Part shown: positions 16,864 to 25,320 of the stretch, one piece after another
How the letters are laid out: every line of letters starts with the position of its first letter
How positions within the stretch are numbered: the stretch's first letter is position 1
Assembly: GCA_021413865.1 (NCBI GenBank)
Contig: JAIOPN010000014.1
Span: 310,001 to 374,000, forward strand
Source: Planctomycetota bacterium
Lineage (GTDB): Bacteria; Planctomycetota; Phycisphaerae; Phycisphaerales; Phycisphaeraceae
Length of the DNA: 64,000 nucleotides
Direction: 5' to 3'
The notes under the pieces: model-generated
Seen by the model: the letters and a program-made list of their open reading frames with translations, nothing else
Told to the model about the DNA's origin: nothing
Databases searched by the model: none
Made by a program: the position numbers and the translations under genes

Positions 16864-17886
16864 TCAAGCCAGCGCGGCGGCCGCGTAGGTGCTGGGCATC
16901 GGCTCGCCCTGCTTCTTCCAGTGGGCGACGATGGCGTCGGCCTTGCCGGCGGAGTTGAGCATCTGGAGCTTACGGCGGACCATGCCGATGATCGCCTCGC
17001 GGGCCGGGCCCAGGTAGTTGCGGGGGTCGAACTCGGCGGGCTTGGTGGCGAAGACCTCACGGATCTTGGCGGTCATCGCCAGGCGGAGGTCGGTGTCGAT
17101 GTTCACCTTGCACACGCCGTACTTGCGGACGGCCATGGCGATCTGGTCTTCGGGGACGCCCTTGGCGTTGGGCATCGCCCCGCCGTACTTGTTCACCAGG
17201 TCGATGAACTCCTGCGGCACGCTCGACGAGCCATGCATCACCAGCGGCAGGCCCGGGCAGGTCTTCATGATCTGCTCGATACGGTCGAAGGCGAGCTTGG
17301 CCTCGTGCTTGAACTTGAAGGCGCCGTGGCTGGTGCCGATGGCGACCGCCAGCGAGTCGATGCCGGTCCGCTGGGCGAAGTCCGCCGCCTGCACCGGGTC
17401 GGTGAGGAACTTCTCGACGTTCTTCTCGTACTCGTGCGCGTCCATGCCCACGACGTCTTCCTCGATGCCGCCGAGCATGCCCAGCTCCGCCTCGACGACC
17501 ACGCCCGAGGCGTGCGCGACCTTCACCGCGTCGGCGGTGAGGTGGACGTTCTCCTCATAAGGGTGGTGCGAGCCGTCGATCATCACGCTGGTGTAACCGT
17601 CGGCGATGCAGGTCTTGATGAGGTCGATGGTGTCGCCGTGGTCGCAGTGGATGGCGACGGGCACGTCGGGGTAGAGCTCGACGCAAGCGTCGATGATGTG
17701 TTTGAGCATCTTGATGTTGGCGTACTTGCGCGCCCCCTTGGAGATCTGCAGGATGCAGGGGGACTTCTCGGCGGCGCAGGCCTCGATGATGGACTGGGTG
17801 ATCTCCATGTTGTTGACGTTGAACGCCCCGACGCCGAAGCCGCCGGTGTAGGCGAGGTCGAACATGGGCTTGGTGGTCATAAGCAT
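16864..17886 (-). CDS. fba: Fructose-bisphosphate aldolase, class II
   Basis: A 340-residue zinc-dependent aldolase that cleaves fructose-1,6-bisphosphate into DHAP and glyceraldehyde-3-phosphate. Motifs: GVGAFNVNNMEITQSI at the start, VAIHCDHGD (zinc His and catalytic Asp), MIDGSHHPYEENV, VEAELGMLGG (Glu), GTSHGAFKF (His), LVMHGSSSVPQEF (His) and VNIDTDLR. The frame is open to 18129, but ATG 17886 has AAGGAG 7 nt upstream and matches the family start. A TTACAAT box about 70 nt upstream is a plausible promoter. Most of the reverse-complement open frames here are shadows of this gene. Confidence 0.95.
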   Translation of the reverse strand: MLMTTKPMFDLAYTGGFGVGAFNVNNMEITQSIIEACAAEKSPCILQISKGARKYANIKMLKHIIDACVELYPDVPVAIHCDHGDTIDLIKTCIADGYTSVMIDGSHHPYEENVHLTADAVKVAHASGVVVEAELGMLGGIEEDVVGMDAHEYEKNVEKFLTDPVQAADFAQRTGIDSLAVAIGTSHGAFKFKHEAKLAFDRIEQIMKTCPGLPLVMHGSSSVPQEFIDLVNKYGGAMPNAKGVPEDQIAMAVRKYGVCKVNIDTDLRLAMTAKIREVFATKPAEFDPRNYLGPAREAIIGMVRRKLQMLNSAGKADAIVAHWKKQGEPMPSTYAAAALA

Positions 17887-17985
17887 GGCGTGGCTCCTTG
17901 ATCGTGATCGTGGGGGCTGGATCAGGCGGGAGGCTGAAAAGACGGGGTATTGTAACACATTGTGGCGTCGGAGTCCCGTGCGGCT

Positions 17986-18085
17986 CCGGACGAGCCGCGA
18001 CCGTGAGGGAGCGGTTTGTGACGGGTGTGATTCCTGGAGAAGGCTCCGGATGAAGACCACTCCCTTACGGTCGTGGCTCGTCCAG
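17986..18085. repeat. Palindromic repeat family A, second full copy
   Basis: Arms at 17986-18015 and 18056-18085 match each other at 26 of 30 positions and match the copy at 12119-12213. The 40-nt loop differs in sequence but shares a GGAGAAG motif. It lies between the divergent fba and desaturase genes. Confidence 0.8.
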
Positions 18086-18337
18086 AAACGGCTCGTCAAG
18101 AAGTCGCTCTCGGCGCGGTGGGTCCCCATCCGATATTAGTGAATGGCGCGGTGAACCCGCGTGCGGCTGAGGCGTACCAAGTGGACCTGACAACAGGACC
18201 GCACAGATAGTGTTCGCTTCGGGGGCGGGCGCGGGGTATCATGAAGGTATCCGCGGGATCTCGCCCGGCACCTCCGATACGGGGACGTAAATCGGTTGGA
18301 CTGATGGGGGTTGGCTCGGGGTCAGGACGACGACTGG

Positions 18338-19453
18338 ATGCGTGAATCCAAGCAACTGCTTCGTGCGACCAAACGGTTCGCACGCGAGAACCGTTTGACC
18401 AGTTGGTGGCATCTCTGGTCCACGCTATTCATTTTCTCCGCTCTGATCACCATCGCCTGCATCCCCGAGGTCTTCATGGCGGTGCGGGTCGCCGCGAGCG
18501 TGCTCTCCGGGCTGGTGCTGGTGCGGCTGTTCATCATCTACCACGACTACCAGCACGGCACGATCCTTAAGAGGTCGCCCCTGGCCAACGCCGTGATGAC
18601 GGTGTACGGCCTGCTGACGCTCAACCCGCCGAGCATCTGGAACCGCTCCCACAACCACCACCACAAGAACAACGCCAAGATCTACGGTGCCGACATCGGC
18701 TCGTACCCCGTGATGACCGTCGAGGCCTACATCGCCGCCTCGCCGCGCGACCGGCTCATGTACCGCGTCGCGCGGCACCCCCTGACCATCGCGATGGGTT
18801 ACGCCACCATCTTCCTCTACGGCATGTGCATCCGCTCGCTCTTCGTGAACCCACGGCTGCACATCGATTCGGCGTTCGCCATCGTCGCGCACATCGCCAC
18901 CATCTACGTCGCGCTGCATTTCGGCGGCGTGGACGTGCTGATCCTCTCGGTGATCATCCCCTCGATCATCGCGGCCGCGATCGGGGCGTACTTCTTCTAC
19001 GCCCAGCACAACTACCCGGGCGTGAAGCTCCGCAGCCGTGCCGAGTGGGACTACACCTTCGCGGCGCTGGAGTCGTCGAGCTACCTGCGCGGCAGCAAAC
19101 TCATGCACTGGTTCAGCGGTAACATCGGCTATCACCACGTCCACCACCTGAACTTCCACATCCCCTTCTACCGCCTGCCCGAGGCGATGGCGGCGATCCC
19201 CGAGCTGCAGGACCCCGGCACCACGTCGCTCCGTGCCCGCGATGTGGCCGCCTGCCTGCGGCTCAAGCTGTGGGACACGACCAAGCACCAGCTCGTGGGC
19301 TTCGAGGGGATCGGCAAGCACCCCAAGCCGGCCGCCAAGGCCGCGGCGACGCCGGTTCCCGAGGTTTTCGCGGAGGCCCCTTCCCCCGCCGCTCCGGCTA
19401 CTTCCATTCCCAACGCGGCCGCGCCGAAAACGTCGCCCGCGTCTGTGGCATAA
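18338..19453 (+). CDS. Membrane fatty acid desaturase
   Basis: A 371-residue integral membrane di-iron enzyme. The three histidine boxes are present in order: HDYQHG (box 1), HNHHHK (box 2) and HHVHH (box 3). Membrane segments lie before box 1 and between boxes 2 and 3 (TLFIFSALITIACIPEVF, AFAIVAHIATIYVALHF, LSVIIPSIIAAAIGAYFF). It probably introduces double bonds into acyl chains of membrane lipids. The C-terminal 50 residues are Ala/Pro-rich and low-complexity. ATG 18338 is chosen. The upstream in-frame TTG 18311 adds nine residues and has no better ribosome binding site. argJ follows 9 bp later with its own -10 box. Confidence 0.9.
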   Translation: MRESKQLLRATKRFARENRLTSWWHLWSTLFIFSALITIACIPEVFMAVRVAASVLSGLVLVRLFIIYHDYQHGTILKRSPLANAVMTVYGLLTLNPPSIWNRSHNHHHKNNAKIYGADIGSYPVMTVEAYIAASPRDRLMYRVARHPLTIAMGYATIFLYGMCIRSLFVNPRLHIDSAFAIVAHIATIYVALHFGGVDVLILSVIIPSIIAAAIGAYFFYAQHNYPGVKLRSRAEWDYTFAALESSSYLRGSKLMHWFSGNIGYHHVHHLNFHIPFYRLPEAMAAIPELQDPGTTSLRARDVAACLRLKLWDTTKHQLVGFEGIGKHPKPAAKAAATPVPEVFAEAPSPAAPATSIPNAAAPKTSPASVA

Positions 19454-19454
19454 T
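19449..19454 (+). promoter_or_regulatory. -10 box CATAAT, leaderless promoter for argJ
   Basis: CATAAT overlaps the end of the desaturase gene and is followed by 8 nt (CCCCCGCC) and ATG 19463. There is no Shine-Dalgarno sequence. Confidence 0.45.
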
Positions 19455-19462
19455 CCCCCGCC

Positions 19463-20701
19463 ATGAAGCGTAAGCCATCCTCCGCGTCGGGCCCAGGCAT
19501 CACCTGGCCCAGGGGTTTTTCCGCCGGCGGGTCCACCTGCGGCATCAAGGCGTCAGGCAAGCCCGATCTGGCGATGATCGTCGCCGACGCGCCCTGCGCC
19601 GCGGCGGGCATGTTCACGAAGAACAAGATGCCCGGTGCGCCGGTCATCGTCGGCAAGAAGCACATCCGCTCGGGCGTGGCGCGGGCGATCGTCGCCAACT
19701 CGGGCTGCTCCAACGTCTGCACCGGGGAGCGCGGCATCCGCGACGCGATCGAGATGTGCAAGCTCGTGTCGAAGCACGCGGGCGGCGTGCCGATCGACCC
19801 GCACGAGGTGCTGCCCTGCTCGACGGGCGTGATCGGGCGCTACCTGCCGATGGAGAAAATCCGCGCGGGCATCGCGGCGCTTTCGCCGGCGCTGGGCCGT
19901 GGTGAGGCCTTCGACGCGGCGGCGGCGCGGGCGATTATGACCACGGACCTCGTACCCAAGTGGGCCTCGCGGTCGGTGAAGATCGGCGGCAAGACGGTGC
20001 GGCTGGCGGGCATCGCCAAGGGCTCGGGCATGATCCAGCCCAACATGGCGACCATGTTCGCCTTCATCACGACCGACGCGGCGATCGGATCGGCGGCGCT
20101 CAAGGCGGCGCTCAGGGCGGCGGTGGAGGCGAGCTTCAACCGGCTGAGCATCGACCACGACACGAGCACGAGCGACACGGTGCTGGTCTTGGCCAGCGGA
20201 GGAGCGGGGAATAAAAGAATTGAAGACGCTAAGCCGCGAGCGGCGTTTCAGGAAGCACTCACGGGGTTGTGCCACGACCTGGCGTACCAGATCGTGAAGG
20301 ACGGCGAGGGGGCGACGAAGGTTTTCCGTGTCGCCGTGCGCGGGGCGAAATCGCAGAAGGACGCAGACAAGGTGGGTTACACCATCACGGGCAGCCCGCT
20401 CATCAAGTGCGCGGTGCATGGCGGGGACGCGAACTGGGGCAGGCTCGTCGCGGCGGTCGGGCGGAGCGGCGCGGCGGTTCGGCCGGACCGGCTGACGATC
20501 CATATTGGTGGGGTCTGCGTCGGCAGGGACGGCAAGGCGCTCGTCCACCCGCCCGCCCGGCAGAAAAAACTCGACGCCCTGATGAAGGCCCGCGAGATCA
20601 CCTTCACGCTGGACCTGGGCATGGGCGAGGCCCGGACCGAGTGGTTAGGCTGCGACCTGTCGAAGGAATATGTCTCAATCAATGCTGATTACACGACTTG
20701 A
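19463..20701 (+). CDS. argJ: Bifunctional glutamate N-acetyltransferase / amino-acid acetyltransferase
   Basis: A 412-residue Ntn-type enzyme of arginine biosynthesis. It transfers the acetyl group from N-acetylornithine to glutamate and may also use acetyl-CoA. The autoprocessing site is KGSGMIQPNMATMFAF, with the nucleophile Thr197 (MAT|M) splitting the alpha and beta chains. Also visible are ANSGCSNVCTG, HDTSTSDTVL, VKDGEGATK, and ANWGRLVAAVGRSG. It ends EYVSINADYTT, as usual. Oddly, a copy of palindromic repeat C (20223-20244) lies in frame in the loop GNKRIEDAKPRAAF, just after the conserved LASGGAG. Confidence 0.95.
   Translation: MKRKPSSASGPGITWPRGFSAGGSTCGIKASGKPDLAMIVADAPCAAAGMFTKNKMPGAPVIVGKKHIRSGVARAIVANSGCSNVCTGERGIRDAIEMCKLVSKHAGGVPIDPHEVLPCSTGVIGRYLPMEKIRAGIAALSPALGRGEAFDAAAARAIMTTDLVPKWASRSVKIGGKTVRLAGIAKGSGMIQPNMATMFAFITTDAAIGSAALKAALRAAVEASFNRLSIDHDTSTSDTVLVLASGGAGNKRIEDAKPRAAFQEALTGLCHDLAYQIVKDGEGATKVFRVAVRGAKSQKDADKVGYTITGSPLIKCAVHGGDANWGRLVAAVGRSGAAVRPDRLTIHIGGVCVGRDGKALVHPPARQKKLDALMKAREITFTLDLGMGEARTEWLGCDLSKEYVSINADYTT
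20223..20244. repeat. Repeat family C copy inside argJ
   Basis: It begins AAGACGCTAAGCCGCGAGCG and ends GC. The same 22-mer is found at 60644-60665, and a shortened inverted copy at 63091-63108. Here it is translated, in frame, as part of an ArgJ surface loop. Confidence 0.75.
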
Positions 20702-20767
20702 GTTGCACGGGTATTTCTTTGATTTTGGTAGTCTCTTCTCACCCGTGGCCACCGATTCAAATGCGGA

Positions 20768-20797
20768 TTGACAAGGCAAAACGGGCCTTGGTAGATT
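20768..20797 (+). promoter_or_regulatory. Sigma-70-like promoter for the PEP-CTERM metalloprotease
   Basis: TTGACA (20768-20773) and TAGATT (20792-20797) are separated by 18 bp. The leader would be about 120 nt long and ends in a strong AAAGGAGGAGG ribosome binding site. The surrounding 220 bp are AT-richer than average and hold no gene. Confidence 0.45.
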
Positions 20798-20923
20798 ATT
20801 TGGCGAAGGGGAGTTCATTTCTGTTGTGCTCCCGACAACAAGCCGTGACGCTTGATTCAGTGAATCCAAGGGGCGTCGCCGATCGCGCGGCCGTGGTGGT
20901 GTTTGGGTCGTAAAGGAGGAGGC

Positions 20924-22771
20924 ATGTCGATGTATCCATTTGAAATCAAGGGAACGGTTCGGCGTGGCGTGGCGGTGCGTGCCGGCTTGGCCGGCGCGGT
21001 GCTGATCCTGGGCGGCGTGGCCGCGCCCTCGGCGCTGGGCTACGGGTACTACCAGTTCGGCAATGGGCGCGCGGACTTCACCAACCGCTACGACGCGCCG
21101 GGCACGCTCTGGGCGGGCCAGGCCAACGCGACCTATTTCAGCTTCGGCAGCGCGTGGGACTTCTCCGCCGCCGACCGCGGGCAGGCGAACTTCCCGGCGT
21201 TCCTCTCCACCGCCAACGTCAACACCGCGCTCAACTCCGCCGCCTCCGAGTGGGAGAAGTGGATCAACATCACGGTCAACAACAACACCGTGGCCAACGG
21301 CACGGGTGCGGGGAACATCCGCCTGGTGTTCGACACGGCCGGCACCTTCGCCTACGCGCTGGGCTACCAGCACACCGGCGCGGCGCAGACGTGGGCGGAG
21401 ATCCACTTCCCCGCCACCGCCTCGGGCGGCACACCCTGGAACGCGACCAACTTCGAGTGGACCCTGCGGCACGAGATGGGCCACGTCCTGGGTTTGGACG
21501 ACTTGTACCCCTACGTCCCCGAGACGCGCACCAACCTGCCTGAGGACTTCGTGGACCACACGGTCCCGCCGACCACCAACCCGCAGCGCGAGTACGCCAG
21601 CCTGCAAGACAACCTGATGTTCCAGATCAACCAGGGCAACAACTACGCCAACGCGCCGATCACGACGATCGACAACGATGAGATCGCCGGCGTCGCATGG
21701 CTCTGGGGCTCGAAGTACAACCAGATCGTCACCGGCGAGTTGGGCGCCTTCGACGCGGCCGCCCGCCGGGGCTCGACGCCCCACCACGGCGACCAGGGCG
21801 GCGCACAGAACAAGACCTGGGACTACCGCGTCTCCTTCTCCAGCGACAGCAGCACGAGCAAGCCCTACGTGGACCTGGACTTCGCCGGCTACCAGAGCTT
21901 CGTCGCCACGTCATACCCCGGCGTGACGGTCAACGAGAGCGCCAGCCCGCTGGGCGGCAACTACCACCGCTTCACCGTGGACCAGGCGGGCTTCAACGGC
22001 AACCTGGTCCTGAGCGTCACCAGCAGCTTCAGCGCCGAGCGGCGGATCTTCGCTTACGTCAACGGCGGCGGCCGGACCGACAACTTCGTGCTCCCCGTCA
22101 ACCTCCAGGGCCTGACCTTCAACGGCGCCAACGACTGGGCCGTCCCCTTCGGGCCCATGGGCAACGCCCCCATGCAGGACTTCGGCGACGCGCCCGACAG
22201 CTACAAGACCCTGCTCGCCTCCAACGGCCCTCGCTACACCGAGGGCACCTCCCAGCACTTCGGCTCGCGCTTCGACGTCGAACCCGACGGTCAGCCCACC
22301 AGGGCCGCCAACGGCGACGATGCCAACCTCTGGGGCTACGGCGGCGTGGACGACGAGGACGGCGTGTTCTTCGGCACCGACTCCGTCACCATCTCCTTCT
22401 ACACCGACCGCATCAACCCCGAGTGGTTCAGCATCCGCGGCTGGTGGGACCTCAACAACAACGGCCAGTTCGACCACGCCACCGAGCTCTTCGTGGACAA
22501 CGAGTTCCAGAGCTCCGGCCCGGGTGATTACAGCTTCCTCTTCGACAACCTGGGCTTCGACCCCCACGACTACTACAGCCGGTTCCGCCTGACCTGGCTG
22601 GACAATGTTGCTGGCGGCCTGTTCCTGGGCACCGACATCCTTCCCTTCGGCGAGTACCTCAACGCCGACGGCGTCTCCCACGGCGAGGTCGAGGACTACG
22701 TCCCCGAGCCCGCCAGCCTCTCGCTGCTGGCGCTCGGTTCGCTCATCCTGGCCCGGCGCAACCGGAAATAA
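20924..22771 (+). CDS. PEP-CTERM-sorted metzincin-like metalloprotease with GEVED-type domain
   Basis: A 615-residue exported protein. A signal peptide of about 46 residues (ending PSALGYG) leads into a matrixin-like catalytic region. It carries the zinc motif HEMGHVLGLDD (His183, Glu184, His187, Asp193), HExxHxxGxxD type, followed by a beta-rich region. A GEVED-type domain starts FGDAPDSY and contains DDEDGVFFG, DLNNNGQFD and GEVEDYVP. The C-terminus is a PEP-CTERM sorting signal: VPEPASL, a hydrophobic helix and RRNRK. Exosortase processing and surface display are therefore expected. ATG 20924 has AAAGGAGGAGG just upstream. The protease call rests on the zinc motif only. Confidence 0.85.
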   Translation: MSMYPFEIKGTVRRGVAVRAGLAGAVLILGGVAAPSALGYGYYQFGNGRADFTNRYDAPGTLWAGQANATYFSFGSAWDFSAADRGQANFPAFLSTANVNTALNSAASEWEKWINITVNNNTVANGTGAGNIRLVFDTAGTFAYALGYQHTGAAQTWAEIHFPATASGGTPWNATNFEWTLRHEMGHVLGLDDLYPYVPETRTNLPEDFVDHTVPPTTNPQREYASLQDNLMFQINQGNNYANAPITTIDNDEIAGVAWLWGSKYNQIVTGELGAFDAAARRGSTPHHGDQGGAQNKTWDYRVSFSSDSSTSKPYVDLDFAGYQSFVATSYPGVTVNESASPLGGNYHRFTVDQAGFNGNLVLSVTSSFSAERRIFAYVNGGGRTDNFVLPVNLQGLTFNGANDWAVPFGPMGNAPMQDFGDAPDSYKTLLASNGPRYTEGTSQHFGSRFDVEPDGQPTRAANGDDANLWGYGGVDDEDGVFFGTDSVTISFYTDRINPEWFSIRGWWDLNNNGQFDHATELFVDNEFQSSGPGDYSFLFDNLGFDPHDYYSRFRLTWLDNVAGGLFLGTDILPFGEYLNADGVSHGEVEDYVPEPASLSLLALGSLILARRNRK

Positions 22772-22791
22772 GCCGCCGCGGCCATCGCGTA

Positions 22792-22818
22792 GGGAGCGGA
22801 CCGCAACGCACCGCTCCC
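22792..22818. terminator. Hairpin after the PEP-CTERM gene
   Basis: GGGAGCGG and CCGCTCCC (8-bp stem) lie 21 bp after the stop codon. There is no T-run, so termination efficiency is uncertain. Confidence 0.4.
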
Positions 22819-22940
22819 ATCACCGGCCCGCTAAAACAAGCACGCGCGCCCGACCCTCCCCGCAAAATGTCCGGCGGTATTGGTGCTTTGTGCTGCGTTC
22901 CACGCACCCTGCGCCGAATCGCTGCAAATGACGCGACGGA

Positions 22941-25181
22941 TCAGCGCGGCGCGGGCGGCGGCTTGTCGGCATCCGGCGCGGGCCCGCCGCTCCACTGCTC
23001 CAGCGTCTTGCCCGTCTGCTTCAGGATCATCTGGCGTGCCGTTTCGATGGGCAACTGCTGGGTGTGATTGTCGTTGAACACCACCCCGATCATCTTCAGC
23101 CCCGGCGTATGGAGTTTTTCAAAAATCACGATCTGGTTCGTGTCGTTGGTGTCTTTCAGGCCGGTGACGTAGGCGTACGAAGAGTGGGCGCTGAGCCAGG
23201 CGCTCTGCTCCTTGACGGGGCGGGTGGCGAAATCGGCGGGGAGCTTGTTGGCCGTGTCCAGGGGCGAGATGAAGTACGAGGGGGCGACAAAATTGCCTTC
23301 ATGGAGCGTGCCCAGGTCCGGCGGGAAGTTTTCCTTGTTCCCCTGCGCCCAGATGACGCAGCCCTGGTGCAGGCCACGCATCTGGGTCATGCTCTGCATC
23401 TGCCGCGCGGTGCTGCGGGCGGCGCCCAGCGCGGGCATGAGGATGCCCAGCGCCATGGGGCCGGCTGCGCTGGAGAGGCTGGCCTGGGGGTTGAAGATGT
23501 CGGCACCGGGGAATGGGGAGAGCGACGCGGTGTGGTACCCCGCCTCGTCGGTCCAGCCCAGCGAGCCGGAGGGCGAGAGGAACGGCTGGATCGCCACGTA
23601 GGGTGGGAGCATGGCGGCGATGTTGCCGCCCGTGCCCGGGGCGATGGCGCCGATCATCTGCGTCGCCATCAGCATCATCTGGTACGCCTGCGCGCTGGTC
23701 TGCGGGAGGTCGGCGTAGCTGAGGCTGTTGGCCTTGTGCCCGCCGAGGCGTTTCTGGATGTCCTGGAACTTGGGGTTGTCGAGGATGGAGCCCGGCTGCA
23801 TGGAACGGTAGGCCGTCGCCGCGAGCACGCCCTGCGGCGAGACCGAAACGACCAGCCGCCCGCCGTGCACCGCCACCGCCGGCGAGAACATCGGGAACGC
23901 CAGGTAGTGGATCGTCACGCCCTCCTGAACCGAGGTCTGGACCTGGAACCGCGGCCCGGAACCGCCGGCGCCCAGCCGTTGGGTGGCCTTAGTGTTGATC
24001 ACGTCGCGCATCGCCGTCAGCACGCGCTCCACGCGCGCCGGGTCGCGCAGCTTGTTCTGGACCACCAGGCCCAGCCCCTGAGGACCGGCGATCGTCGGGT
24101 CGGAATAGACCAGCCACTCCGAACCCAGCGAGCCGATCAGGTCCTTCTCCAGGTCAAAGCCGATCTCATTGCTCGCCTCTTGCAACCCCTTGTCAAAATC
24201 GGCCCGGCCCCGGGCATCGCCGGCGGCGACGATCTTGCGGACGTCGGCCATCAACCTGGTGGGGTCGAAGGAGGAGGCGTAAAAGGCTGTCGCGTTCCTG
24301 GGCACGAGCTTGAGCGTCTCGTCCGTCAGCGGCGCGGCGTCGAGCATCGCCAGGAGCCCCGGCCGCGGCGCGGGCGCGCCGATCAGCATCGACGTCGCCC
24401 ATTCCTTGCCTTGGTACACGCCGGTCCACAGGTAAGACCCCAGCCCGTGCACGCCGACCAGACGGCTGTATTTCTGCCACTGCGCCGCGGCTTCCGCCTC
24501 GTGCGGGGCACCCTGCGTCGCCTCACGGGCGGTGGCCGTGTCGATCATGGAAATGAGACGCGCCGCGTCGATGAAGACCACGGCGTCGGGGTTGGCGTGC
24601 CCGTGCTTCACGGCGCCGCGGAACGCCTCCGAGGCGGAGAGGGGGTTCTTCAACACCACGCCCAGGTCGAGCGCGGGCTTCCCCTCGTTGTCCACGTCGA
24701 GGACCGTGACGCCGTCGGCGGTCGAATAGACCGCGAAATTCTCCCGCCCCGCGTGCATGCGTGACCGCGAGTTCGTCAGCGTTTCCAGCAGCTTCGGCCC
24801 GTCGGCGCCGGCCCGCAGCATCAGCGTGACGTGGAGGTGCGGCTCCTTCGCCTCGGGCCGGTCCTCCAGTTGCAGCGACATCGCGAACGGGTACTTCCAC
24901 ACCTGCGAGCCGGCGTCGCGCAGGAGCGCGAGCGCCTGCTTCGTTTCTTCGTCACCCGATTCGGAGGCCGTGTCGATCATGGACCCGATCAACTCCGGCA
25001 GCTTCGTCGCCTCGACGAACCCCTTGAAGTTCGAGCCCTCGTAACCCTTGCCCGTCGCGCCGGACCAGCCGACGTACGCCACCGCATCGGCGGGCACGCG
25101 GTCCACCAGCGGCTGCGCAAGCCCGACCCGCGCGAACGCCGCCGCCGACAACGCCGCGAGTGTGATCCATGCGCGATTCAT
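22941..25181 (-). CDS. Large secreted protein with DUF3352-like body and pseudopilin-like C-terminal region
   Basis: A 746-residue protein with an N-terminal signal peptide (ITLAALSAAAFARVGLAQ). The body starts VDRVPADAVAYVGW, a pattern typical of planctomycete DUF3352-like proteins, with repeated IDAARL, LVPRNATAFYASSFDP and LRDPARVERVLTAMRD elements. From about residue 585 the sequence changes to ALGILMPALGAARSTARQ, then MRGLHQGCVIWAQGNKENFPPDL. This resembles the start and first motif of type II secretion/DUF1559 pseudopilins, normally found at a protein's N-terminus. It ends in a Pro-rich tail. Function is unknown. GGAG lies 7 nt before ATG 25181. Confidence 0.78.
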   Translation of the reverse strand: MNRAWITLAALSAAAFARVGLAQPLVDRVPADAVAYVGWSGATGKGYEGSNFKGFVEATKLPELIGSMIDTASESGDEETKQALALLRDAGSQVWKYPFAMSLQLEDRPEAKEPHLHVTLMLRAGADGPKLLETLTNSRSRMHAGRENFAVYSTADGVTVLDVDNEGKPALDLGVVLKNPLSASEAFRGAVKHGHANPDAVVFIDAARLISMIDTATAREATQGAPHEAEAAAQWQKYSRLVGVHGLGSYLWTGVYQGKEWATSMLIGAPAPRPGLLAMLDAAPLTDETLKLVPRNATAFYASSFDPTRLMADVRKIVAAGDARGRADFDKGLQEASNEIGFDLEKDLIGSLGSEWLVYSDPTIAGPQGLGLVVQNKLRDPARVERVLTAMRDVINTKATQRLGAGGSGPRFQVQTSVQEGVTIHYLAFPMFSPAVAVHGGRLVVSVSPQGVLAATAYRSMQPGSILDNPKFQDIQKRLGGHKANSLSYADLPQTSAQAYQMMLMATQMIGAIAPGTGGNIAAMLPPYVAIQPFLSPSGSLGWTDEAGYHTASLSPFPGADIFNPQASLSSAAGPMALGILMPALGAARSTARQMQSMTQMRGLHQGCVIWAQGNKENFPPDLGTLHEGNFVAPSYFISPLDTANKLPADFATRPVKEQSAWLSAHSSYAYVTGLKDTNDTNQIVIFEKLHTPGLKMIGVVFNDNHTQQLPIETARQMILKQTGKTLEQWSGGPAPDADKPPPAPR

Positions 25182-25320
25182 GTGCAGCTCCGATGAGAGA
25201 AGGGGCCCCGAATCAATGTTTCGTCACAACCATGATATCACCCCGGGAAGCAAATCCCCGGCGGCATGTCCCCGCGCAAGGATATTGCTAACCTGCCGCA
25301 ACCCTCTCGTGAGTGCCGCC

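Noticed and set aside
23064-24764. 566-codon + strand open frame
   Set aside because: It is a shadow of the secreted protein on the minus strand, with Arg/His-rich composition and no ribosome binding site.
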